From contig JAQUAE010000106.1 of the NCBI GenBank assembly GCA_028687395.1, positions 1-6,558 of the forward strand: a stretch of 6,558 nucleotides of DNA, in the 5' to 3' direction. Each line of letters begins with the position of its first letter. Position 1 is the first letter of the stretch. This DNA comes from Anaerolineales bacterium. Its GTDB lineage: Bacteria > Chloroflexota > Anaerolineae > Anaerolineales > UBA4823. This document shows, piece by piece, positions 1 through 4,720 of the stretch. The notes beneath the pieces are model-generated. The model saw only the letters and a list, made by a program, of their open reading frames with translations, made no database searches and was not told the DNA's origin. A program made the translations under genes and the position numbers.

Positions 1-521
1 TGAAGACGCTCGGGCTGCAGAACACCTTCCTGGCGGGATACTTCTACGAAGGCGCCCCACTCCTGGAACTGGTAGAAACGCCCGCCAACCAGCGCGTGGA
101 CATCAATACCGACCCCGACCCCTACAGCCAGACCACCCCCTCGGATATCGGCATGCTCCTGGAGGATATCTACCGCTGCGCAGAATCGGGCGGCGGTACG
201 TTGGTGGCCGCCTTCCCCGGCGAGATCACCCAGGGGGAGTGCCAAACCATGATCGAATACCTGGCGCGCAACAAGATTGGCGTGCTGATCGAGGCCGGCG
301 TTCCGGATGGTACCCGCGTGGCGCATAAACACGGCTGGGTCTCCTATAACGGCATCATCAACACCGTCGGCGATGCGGGCATCGTCTACACACCTGGCGG
401 CAACTACATCCTGGTGGTCTTCCTTCACCACCCCACTCAGATCATCTGGGAGCCAGCCTCCAAGCTCGTCGCCGACCTCTCGCGAGCGGTGTTCAACTAC
501 TACAACCTGCCGCAGGAATAA
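1..521 (+). CDS. Class A beta-lactamase-like serine hydrolase, C-terminal part
   Basis: The reading frame is open from the left edge (first full codon at 3) to TAA at 519-521, giving 172 residues of a protein whose N-terminus lies outside the window. The family is the penicillin-recognising serine hydrolases (class A beta-lactamase fold). The best sign is HKHGW, encoded at 324-338, which sits where the family carries its K-T/S-G triad on strand beta-3. It is followed by a strand pair (VSYNGIINTVGDAGIVYTP) and then a hydrophobic strand (YILVVFLH), the usual order. Further upstream, TTPSDIGMLLEDIY resembles the helical segment before that triad. The nucleophile S-x-x-K and the S-D-N motif should be encoded before the window. 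The middle residue of the triad is His instead of Thr or Ser, common in non-resistance members, so a cell-wall or unknown hydrolase is more likely than a true beta-lactamase. An internal GTG at 96 is not the real start, because homologous sequence continues upstream of it. Confidence 0.8.
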   Translation, partial: KTLGLQNTFLAGYFYEGAPLLELVETPANQRVDINTDPDPYSQTTPSDIGMLLEDIYRCAESGGGTLVAAFPGEITQGECQTMIEYLARNKIGVLIEAGVPDGTRVAHKHGWVSYNGIINTVGDAGIVYTPGGNYILVVFLHHPTQIIWEPASKLVADLSRAVFNYYNLPQE

Positions 522-530
522 ATCGCAAAT

Positions 531-562
531 GGCGGCCTTTGCAGGTTTTACCTCAAGCCGCC
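531..562 (+). terminator. Hairpin behind the serine hydrolase gene
   Basis: The hairpin begins 9 nt after the stop codon. GGCGGC (531-536) pairs with GCCGCC (557-562), TTG (539-541) with CAA (554-556), and AGGT (543-546) with ACCT (550-553) around a TTT loop: 13 pairs with two small bulges. No T-run follows, so it is not a standard intrinsic terminator. It may block 3' exonucleases or act with Rho. Confidence 0.4.
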
Positions 563-587
563 TGGCCCTATACGCTTATCTCAACTC

Positions 588-612
588 ATCAGGTTAAAAG
601 AGAGCACCTGAT
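588..612 (+). repeat. Short inverted repeat in the spacer
   Basis: ATCAGGT (588-594) and ACCTGAT (606-612) form a perfect 7-bp stem around an 11-nt loop. The right arm belongs to an 11-nt stretch (601-611) that recurs in the tRNA at 721-731. It could be a second weak 3' hairpin of the upstream gene. No function can be assigned. Confidence 0.3.
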
Positions 613-680
613 TCACTGGAAATCACCCTGATTGGAGTAAAAATATACCCCCCACATATAGCCAAATCAGCCCAATTTCG

Positions 681-689
681 TGATATTAT
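681..689 (+). promoter_or_regulatory. Extended -10 promoter of the tRNA gene
   Basis: TGA-TATTAT is a TGn-extended -10 box. It ends 11 nt before the first base of the tRNA, so transcription would start about 5 nt upstream of the mature 5' end. No convincing -35 hexamer lies 16-18 nt upstream, which an extended -10 can tolerate. An AT-rich stretch (632-660) precedes it. Confidence 0.5.
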
Positions 690-700
690 GCGACATACAG

Positions 701-773
701 GCCCCTGTAGCTCAACGGATAGAGCACCTGACTTCGGATCAGGCGGTTGTGAGTTCGAATCTCGCCGGGGGCG
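701..773 (+). tRNA. tRNA-Arg, anticodon TCG
   Basis: A complete 73-nt cloverleaf can be drawn by hand. The acceptor stem is GCCCCTG (701-707) with CGGGGGC (766-772). The D stem is GCTC/GAGC (710-713, 722-725). The anticodon stem is CCTGA/TCAGG (727-731, 739-743) around loop CTTCGGA, with anticodon TCG at 734-736, which reads the Arg codon CGA. The T arm is GTGAG-TTCGAAT-CTCGC (749-765). Base 773 (G) is the discriminator. CCA is not encoded and must be added after transcription. Only a short T-run (TTTT, 779-782) follows, so the transcript may continue into the structured region downstream. Confidence 0.97.
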
Positions 774-807
774 CTCTCCTTTTGGAATCACTAACTGATG
801 TGCCATC

Positions 808-981
808 CCAGGCAGGATACAAAGGATCATGCCTGGCTGCCGAGTTTGTGGGTGGGCATGGAGGCGGGAGCCCGGCAGTCAAACTGCCGGGGAACGAGGG
901 GAGAGCGATACTGCTGGGGAATTGGGGGGAACAGTCAATCTGCCGGACAACAGAGAGGGACAGCCATACCACCTACACTCG
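808..981 (+). ncRNA. Candidate structured RNA behind tRNA-Arg
   Basis: No gene fits 774-1012, but the stretch folds strongly on paper. Hairpin A pairs CCAGGCA (808-814) with TGCCTGG (830-836). A long helix pairs 841-845 with 977-981, 848-855 with 969-976 (one G-U), and 858-861 with 964-967: 17 pairs broken only by a 2-nt bulge and a small internal loop. Inside it, CCCGGCAGT (871-879) pairs with ACTGCCGGG (883-891) around a 3-nt loop. The rest of the core is rich in G-runs. I do not recognise 6S, SRP, RNase P, tmRNA or a known riboswitch in it. It could be processed from the tRNA transcript or be an independent small RNA. The fold was made by eye without energies, so strand and ends are uncertain. 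Confidence 0.4.
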
Positions 982-993
982 CCACCCCGGGCC

Positions 994-1009
994 GGGGATT
1001 ATAATCCCC
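994..1009 (+). promoter_or_regulatory. Palindromic -10 (TATAAT) of a leaderless gene
   Basis: GGGGATTATAATCCCC is a perfect 16-bp palindrome holding TATAAT at 1000-1005. Only 7 nt separate this -10 box from the ATG at 1013, so transcription should begin at or next to the start codon. No Shine-Dalgarno sequence precedes the ATG. The symmetry could also serve as an operator or be incidental. No clear -35 is seen. Confidence 0.55.
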
Positions 1010-1012
1010 CGC

Positions 1013-1291
1013 ATGTCATTCCCCGAAGATAGCGGCGCACGCCGACACGTCGAGCAGGACAAGCTCATCGAGCAGGCCAGGATGGTAGTCTCCCGGTTGG
1101 AGAAGCTCTCGCCCGACTCGCTCTGGGCGCGGCGCTCCAGCGGCGCGCGCGGATCGCTGCTCAAGATGATCGAACGCCTGGAAGACGGCCCCCAGCGGGG
1201 AGAACCCATCTCGGTTCGGATGCAGCAACTGGAGGCTCTCATCCAGGGGGGCTTCGACTTGCTGGCTAAAGGCGCACGAGAACGTTTCTGA
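1013..1291 (+). CDS. Small helical protein of unknown function
   Basis: A 92-residue protein that I do not recognise. ATG at 1013 is chosen because TATAAT ends 7 nt upstream, which suits a leaderless mRNA. The same frame stays open back through the tRNA, but that part cannot be coding. There is no signal peptide, membrane segment or cysteine. After a polar N-terminus the chain looks entirely helical: EQDKLIEQARMVVSRLEKL (about residues 14-32), then a Trp/Arg/Gly-rich turn (LWARRSSGARGSLL), a second helix and a last amphipathic helix (RMQQLEALIQGGFDLLAKGA). Its high charge suggests a soluble cytoplasmic protein that binds nucleic acid or a protein partner. The parB-like gene follows after 161 nt and has its own promoter-like sequence, so an operon is not required. 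Codon use is GC-rich at third positions, which supports real coding. Confidence 0.65.
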   Translation: MSFPEDSGARRHVEQDKLIEQARMVVSRLEKLSPDSLWARRSSGARGSLLKMIERLEDGPQRGEPISVRMQQLEALIQGGFDLLAKGARERF

Positions 1292-1346
1292 CCGCGCCTC
1301 AGGAGACCCGATTACCACTCGTTGCGGATATTTTAAGATAAGCCCG

Positions 1347-1375
1347 TTGCAATAGCGGGGAAAATCATGTACATT
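1347..1375 (+). promoter_or_regulatory. Possible promoter of the parB-like gene
   Basis: TTGCAA (1347-1352) and TACATT (1370-1375) are spaced by 17 nt, and both resemble sigma-70 hexamers. Transcription would begin near 1382 and leave a leader of about 70 nt before the gene. The overlapping CATTAT (1372-1377) is an alternative -10 with longer spacing. Confidence 0.4.
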
Positions 1376-1452
1376 ATAGGCAGTTTCCGCGAGCAGGTAC
1401 GACAATTGCAGATCTGGCGCTACACCGCCATCTCACCTGAGGAGTTCACGCG

Positions 1453-2412
1453 ATGATTATCAAATTGAGCGATATCAAATCCTCCCCCAAGGCGATTCGC
1501 ACCACCTGGGAAGAGGAGGCGCTCGACCAGCTTGCCCAGTCGATCAAGGAGAACGGGCTGATCGTCCCCATCAAGGTCCGCCCGGATGGCAATGGCAAAT
1601 ACGAAATCGTCTATGGGCACCGGCGGGTCAAGGCGATGCGCCGGGCAGGCATCACCGAGACGGAGGCCATCGTCGAGGGCATCGATGACACGCGCGTGCT
1701 GGTGGAAGCGCTCATCGAAAACGTCCACCGCGAGGATATGACCCCGCTGGATATCGCCAAGGCTTTGTACACCCTGCAGGAGGAGACCGGCTGGTCGCAA
1801 AAGGAGATGGCTCGCCGCGGAATCATGCCCGTGCAGACGATTTCCCGCACGATGTCTCTATTGCGTGAGACGCCGCACGTGCAGAGCCTGGTGGCGCGCG
1901 GCGAGACGGGCGGAAAATCGGGCGGCACGCGCGTCACGTCCGGGCAGGTGACCCCCTTCCATGTCGAGGTCACCCGAGCGGTGGGCATCGAGGCGAACGA
2001 TCGCCAGCAAGTGCTCGAGAAGGCAGCCAGCGAAGGCCTGACCGCCGTGCAGACGCGCCGCCTGGCGGAAACCATCAAGGCCGCTCCCAGCGGCGAGGCC
2101 AAGAAGAAGTTATTGGAGTGGCGTTTCGACCCGATGATTCACGACCCAGACCGGGTGAAAGCCCGGGCAAAGATTTACGGCGTGCGCGATCCGATGTACA
2201 TGGAAGCCAAACCCGGCGCGGAGACCGACTGGCGCAACACCCCCGAAGCGAAGGCTCTTATCGAGAACATTCAATGGGTGCAGCGCGACCGCCTGATCGC
2301 CTGGAAGACCTCCTCAGCCAGGCTCCCCCAAGAAGCCCGCCAGCACATCGCCCGCCTGATCCGCAAGCTGGCTTACGACCTGGAAGCCCTGGCCGACCAA
2401 ATCGAAGCCTGA
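1453..2412 (+). CDS. ParB/Spo0J-family DNA-binding protein (orphan)
   Basis: This is a 319-residue protein with the ParB N-terminal CTP-binding fold. Residues 1-96 hold the domain: EEEALDQLAQSIKENGLIVPIKV-type start, YGHRRVKAMRRAG (54-66) in place of the GERR box, and ENVHRED (89-95), the ENxxRxD box. A helix-turn-helix follows at about 112-137 (GWSQKEMARRG...TISRTMSLL), as expected for parS-type site recognition. The linker at 149-166 is Gly-rich. The C-terminus (260-319) is helical and charged, suiting dimerisation. Length is normal for the family. The start is supported by GAGGAG at 1439-1444, 8 nt before ATG. Family members load DNA as CTP-dependent clamps for segregation or act as regulators. 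No ParA ATPase lies beside it, so a role outside chromosome partition (transcription or a lost plasmid or phage partition system) is possible. No parS-like palindrome was recognised nearby. Confidence 0.85.
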   Translation: MIIKLSDIKSSPKAIRTTWEEEALDQLAQSIKENGLIVPIKVRPDGNGKYEIVYGHRRVKAMRRAGITETEAIVEGIDDTRVLVEALIENVHREDMTPLDIAKALYTLQEETGWSQKEMARRGIMPVQTISRTMSLLRETPHVQSLVARGETGGKSGGTRVTSGQVTPFHVEVTRAVGIEANDRQQVLEKAASEGLTAVQTRRLAETIKAAPSGEAKKKLLEWRFDPMIHDPDRVKARAKIYGVRDPMYMEAKPGAETDWRNTPEAKALIENIQWVQRDRLIAWKTSSARLPQEARQHIARLIRKLAYDLEALADQIEA

Positions 2413-2440
2413 GCGGGCAGTTATCCCGTGCAGGCTCGAT
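2401..2440 (+). terminator. Long hairpin over the parB-like stop codon
   Basis: ATCGA (2401-2405) pairs with TCGAT (2436-2440). After a bulged A, GCCTG (2407-2411) pairs with CAGGC (2431-2435). After one A-G mismatch, GCGGG (2413-2417) pairs with CCCGT (2425-2429, one G-U). The loop is 7 nt, and the stop codon TGA (2410-2412) lies inside the stem. No T-run follows on the plus strand. The two flanking genes converge here, so the element could end transcription from both sides, though the missing T-run makes this uncertain. Confidence 0.5.
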
Positions 2441-2486
2441 TCGTCTCACACTCGGAAGCTGAAAAGCCGACTTAATACAGCCACCG

Positions 2487-2507
2487 CGTGCCCAGACTCA
2501 GGGCACG
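2487..2507 (-). terminator. Hairpin over the lipoprotein stop codon
   Basis: CGTGCCC (2487-2493) and GGGCACG (2501-2507) form a perfect 7-bp stem around a 7-nt loop that contains the TGA stop of the minus-strand lipoprotein gene (2498-2500). No T-run follows on the minus strand. As at the end of the parB-like gene, the hairpin overlaps the end of the coding region, so it may be a 3' end stabiliser. Confidence 0.35.
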
Positions 2508-3718
2508 ACGCACTCGCATTTCTTCTGATCCCAGACCAGACGTACAGATCCAAAAACCGGGCAGCCATTCGGCGGAGGCTGGCACGCGGGCGCCACGCAC
2601 TCGCACTTCTTCTGGTTCCATTCTAACTTGACGCTGCCAAATACCGGGCAGCCCATGGGCGGCTCGGTGCATACCGGGGCGCGGGTGGGCGTTGGCGTGG
2701 CGAGCAACTGGCACAGGCCGGGGTACTGTTTTACCGGTTTGAAGCCATAGGACCAGCGACAGGTATTATCCACCGAGGCCAGCTCTTTCAGGGGATACTC
2801 ACCGGCGTTGATCACCGGTGAACCAGCCTGGTCGATGGTGAAGTGGTCGTTGTAGTCCATCCACCCTGGCTGCTGCACGCCCTCATCAGCCCAGGCGCCA
2901 AAAAGAAACTTCTCTGCCGAGCCGATCAGGCTGTACTTGAAGGCCATCTGAATCCGGTTGGGGCGGTTCGGGTCGCGGCGCACCCAGGCCATATCCGGGT
3001 CATCCCCTCCACCCTGATCGAAGACCAGTTGCTCATACCCGCTCCAAACCGGGTTGGGTAGCTCGGCGACCATTGGATTAGCCCCGCCCACGTCCTCGTT
3101 GCCATCCTTCCAGGCGCGCACCTGGTCGGTCGTCCACTGCGCTCCAGGGGGGGCGAGGGCCACGATATACCAGTCGCCGCGGCCATCCATATCCACGTCG
3201 ACCTCGAGGCCATACGCAGCCGGGATGCCCGCAGGCAGGTCGCCTTCCAGGGTAATCGTGGCGTACATCCACGGGGCAGCGTAACTCAGATCGGTCTCGA
3301 TAATGTCCAGGTAGTTTTGGTAATCCATCACCTGGGAGGTGAAGGGGCGCTCGAGCAGGTTGCGGTTGAAATTATCCCCCACGGCGCGCTTCTCGGAAGC
3401 CAGCGATCTGGAGGAGAGGTCGGAAACCCAGGTCACCCTATCTGGCGGGTCGCCCGGCGTCATCAAGTGCGCCACGGTCGGTGAGGGGGTGGGCGAAGGC
3501 TCCGGCGTGGGGGTTTCGGTGAGGGTGGGCAATGCCGTCTCGCTGGGCGCCAGCGTGGGTCTGGCCAGAGCATCCAGCGTCATCTGGGCCGAAAGGGTCT
3601 GCAAGGCGACCTGGGCAGCTTCCTCCTGGCTCACTCCCAGGCCGACCAGCTTACAGGCAGTGAGGACGATCTGTATGATCACCAGGATCATGGCAATGAG
3701 GCGAGTAGTTCTCTTCAT
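2498..3718 (-). CDS. Secreted lipoprotein with tandem cysteine-rich repeats
   Basis: This is a 406-residue protein. The start at 3718 is fixed by a near-perfect Shine-Dalgarno (AAAGGAGG, complement of 3726-3733), 7 nt before ATG, and by a signal peptide directly behind it: MKRTTR, a hydrophobic stretch, and the lipobox LTAC with Cys22 as lipidation site. An upstream in-frame ATG would bury this signal. Residues 54-82 are a Thr/Pro-rich spacer, typical of surface lipoproteins in Chloroflexota. Residues about 93-305 form a beta-rich domain that I cannot name; DVDMDGRGD (174-182) resembles a DxDxDG calcium loop. A second TPTPT linker (341-345) precedes two 29-residue repeats (349-377, 378-406) with four Cys each. 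The protein should sit outside the membrane, anchored by lipid, with the cysteines in disulphides or holding a metal. It converges on the parB-like gene. Its function is unknown; ligand binding or cell-surface attachment are guesses. Confidence 0.82.
   Translation of the reverse strand: MKRTTRLIAMILVIIQIVLTACKLVGLGVSQEEAAQVALQTLSAQMTLDALARPTLAPSETALPTLTETPTPEPSPTPSPTVAHLMTPGDPPDRVTWVSDLSSRSLASEKRAVGDNFNRNLLERPFTSQVMDYQNYLDIIETDLSYAAPWMYATITLEGDLPAGIPAAYGLEVDVDMDGRGDWYIVALAPPGAQWTTDQVRAWKDGNEDVGGANPMVAELPNPVWSGYEQLVFDQGGGDDPDMAWVRRDPNRPNRIQMAFKYSLIGSAEKFLFGAWADEGVQQPGWMDYNDHFTIDQAGSPVINAGEYPLKELASVDNTCRWSYGFKPVKQYPGLCQLLATPTPTRAPVCTEPPMGCPVFGSVKLEWNQKKCECVAPACQPPPNGCPVFGSVRLVWDQKKCECVVP
2501..2674 (-). 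repeat. Two tandem 87-nt coding repeats (Cys-rich)
   Basis: The last 58 codons of the lipoprotein are two adjacent units (2588-2674 and 2501-2587). They agree at 21 of 29 residues: C-x2-x-PP-x-GCPVFGSV-x-L-x-W-x-QKKCECV-x-P. All four cysteines per unit are kept (350, 357, 372, 374 and 379, 386, 401, 403). The DNA has diverged more than the protein, so selection has kept the motif since duplication. Confidence 0.85.
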
Positions 3719-4078
3719 TGTTCTTCCTCCTTTATCGACCAGCACCTTATCCGGTTGATATTTCATTCGGGTCCTGCTCGGTGCACGCGCCTCCAAAATC
3801 CAAGATGCTGCGTAGCTATAATCCCGCCTGATGATTGAAAATCGCAAAAGCAGGCGGAGGGGTCCCATTCGAACGGCAGTGCAACAAGCCCCTGCTATGC
3901 CTGTCTTAACACCTGGGGAGAGTGAGAGTTATTACCAATTTCACCCGGAAAGATTACATTCATCCCTACTATCTCTCCCAACGCTTATGATACGCTATAC
4001 AAAACAAACCCTGGCGGTCCCCACAACACCCCACCAGGTTAAGCATACAGAATACACAAACATCAGGAGAGAGAAATC
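3719..4078. other. Intergenic region between lipoprotein and ferredoxin genes
   Basis: These 360 nt hold the divergent control regions of the two genes. Seen in it are the lipoprotein ribosome site (3726-3733), a TATAAT box (3817-3822), a long-range 6-bp pairing AGCAGG/CCTGCT (3849-3854, 3891-3896), a -10-like TATGAT (3986-3991), and the ferredoxin ribosome site (4065-4071). The open frame 3831-4088 has AT-ending and rare codons, overlaps the ferredoxin start and does not look coding. No RNA gene or known riboswitch was recognised. Confidence 0.6.
3817..3822 (+). promoter_or_regulatory. Consensus TATAAT box ahead of the ferredoxin
   Basis: TATAATCCCGCC here closely matches TATAATCCCCCGC at 1000-1012, and again an ATG follows 8 nt later (3831), although the frame there is not convincing. 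Used on the plus strand it would give the ferredoxin a leader of about 250 nt. Read on the minus strand it is ATTATA and could serve the lipoprotein gene about 100 nt away. No -35 box was found on either strand. Confidence 0.35.
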
Positions 4079-4267
4079 ATGGCAATGAAAATTACCGAGG
4101 AATGCATCTCTTGCGGGGCATGCGAGCCCGATTGCCCGTCCAACGCCATTTCCGAGGGCGATTCGATCTACGTGATTGACGCCTCAAAGTGCGTGGAGTG
4201 CAAAGGCCACTTCGACTCGCCGCAGTGCGTGAGCGTATGCCCGGTGGAATGTATCGTTCAGGCGTAA
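4079..4267 (+). CDS. 2[4Fe-4S] ferredoxin, YfhL/Alvin type
   Basis: This is a 62-residue cytoplasmic electron carrier. The first cluster motif is CISCGACEPDCP (Cys9, 12, 15, 19), a standard CxxCxxCxxxCP. The second is CVECKGHFDSPQCVSVCP (Cys38, 41, 50, 54), in which eight residues separate the second and third cysteines. That insert is the mark of the Alvin/YfhL ferredoxins, whose clusters have unusually low and unequal potentials. Compared with E. coli YfhL the C-terminal extension is missing, and the protein ends 8 residues after the last Cys. AGGAGAG (4065-4071) lies 7 nt before the ATG. The gene is monocistronic: it is followed by a strong intrinsic terminator and preceded by a 360-nt spacer. 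Its partner enzyme cannot be told from the neighbours. Possible partners are Fe-S assembly or a reductive activase of corrinoid enzymes, the latter only a guess from the fragment next door. Confidence 0.95.
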   Translation: MAMKITEECISCGACEPDCPSNAISEGDSIYVIDASKCVECKGHFDSPQCVSVCPVECIVQA

Positions 4268-4311
4268 TCTCGACGCCTGGATTAGCAGAACAACGTCCAA
4301 CCACTTCTCCC

Positions 4312-4342
4312 AAGACGCCCCGGAGCACGCGGGGCGTTTTTC
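4312..4342 (+). terminator. Intrinsic terminator of the ferredoxin gene
   Basis: ACGCCCCG (4315-4322) and CGGGGCGT (4330-4337) form a perfect 8-bp stem around the 7-nt loop GAGCACG, followed by a T-run (4337-4341, then CT). AAG upstream can extend the stem by pairing with the T-run. It lies 45 nt after the ferredoxin stop and isolates that gene from the corrinoid-protein fragment. Confidence 0.92.
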
Positions 4343-4421
4343 TAACCCATAGTCCCGAGTGGAATATCCTCTGCCCCCTGCCTGAGGGCGCCGGGGCGAT
4401 TCGACCTTACGGGAGCATGTC

Positions 4422-4613
4422 ATGGCGCACTGGTTACAAACCCTCCAAAACGCGGTCATCGATGGAGACAAGAGCGAGGTGGAAAGCCTGGTGAATACGG
4501 CGCTGAGCCAGAAGCAGCCCGCCGATGAGATCTTATATGCCGGCCTGATCGCGGCGATGAAAGAAGTCGGTGAGCGCTTCGAGAGGGGCGATTTCTACGT
4601 CCCGGAGGGGTAA
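4422..4613 (+). pseudogene. Truncated corrinoid (B12-binding) methyltransferase protein
   Basis: The 63 codons match the start of corrinoid proteins such as MtbC/MttC/MtaC. VIDGDKSEVESLVNTALSQ, then ADEILYAGLIAAMKEVGERFERGDFYVPE is the helical cap domain that precedes the cobalamin-binding Rossmann domain. Family members are about 210 residues long and continue directly with a helix of the type LLAAxAM. Here the sequence turns into Gly and TAA right after VPE (4611-4613). None of the three forward frames behind it resumes the family, so the loss is a deletion or replacement and not a single frameshift. The cobalamin motif (DxHxxG) is absent, so it cannot carry B12. GGGAG (4411-4415) still precedes the ATG. 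It may be expressed as a stand-alone cap, but decay is more likely. Confidence 0.75.
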
Positions 4614-4657
4614 CCACTTACTTCACCACGCGCCAGCCTTCGACCGGGCTGAGCGGG

Positions 4658-4685
4658 TTGAAGCCTCGCCAGATTCTGGTATCAT
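4658..4685 (+). promoter_or_regulatory. Promoter of the ferritin-like/VIT1 operon
   Basis: TTGAAG (4658-4663), a 16-nt spacer and TATCAT (4680-4685) with the TGG extension (4677-4679) form a good sigma-70 promoter. The start should be near 4692, downstream of the ATG at 4658, so that upstream in-frame start is excluded in favour of 4721. No operator was recognised. Confidence 0.65.
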
Positions 4686-4720
4686 GGGAGGCATCACACA
4701 CGCGTGGAGGGAATGTTTCT

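Noticed and set aside
96..521. GTG at 96 as the true start of the serine hydrolase
   Set aside because: The frame is open to the window edge with family-like sequence before it, and no ribosome site precedes 96.
601..731. 11-nt repeat (AGAGCACCTGA) at 601-611 and 721-731 as an attachment-site pair
   Set aside because: It is short, matches the D-arm/anticodon region and not the tRNA 3' end, lies only 120 nt apart and is not accompanied by an integrase.
841..981. Identification as 6S, SRP or RNase P RNA
   Set aside because: The rod shape is reminiscent of 6S, but the signature sequences of SRP domain IV, the RNase P core and tmRNA ends are absent, and a 6S assignment cannot be supported from the sequence alone.
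680..1012. Upstream extension of the small protein's reading frame to 680
   Set aside because: It runs through the tRNA and the structured spacer. The TATAAT box at 1000-1005 and the coding character only from 1013 on argue for the short form.
3719..3868. Longer N-terminus for the lipoprotein starting at 3868
   Set aside because: It would put 50 residues before the signal peptide and lipobox, while an excellent ribosome site directly precedes 3718.
3831..4088. Open frame of 85 codons behind the TATAAT at 3817
   Set aside because: Codon use is unlike the other genes here (many A/T-ending and rare codons), it overlaps the ferredoxin start and ribosome site, and it shows no domain.
4616..4690. 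Minus-strand tail reading IWRGFNPLSPVEGWRVVK before a stop
   Set aside because: It looks like a protein C-terminus, but the frame has no start or domain upstream and overlaps a good plus-strand promoter. It could be a relic, but nothing supports it.
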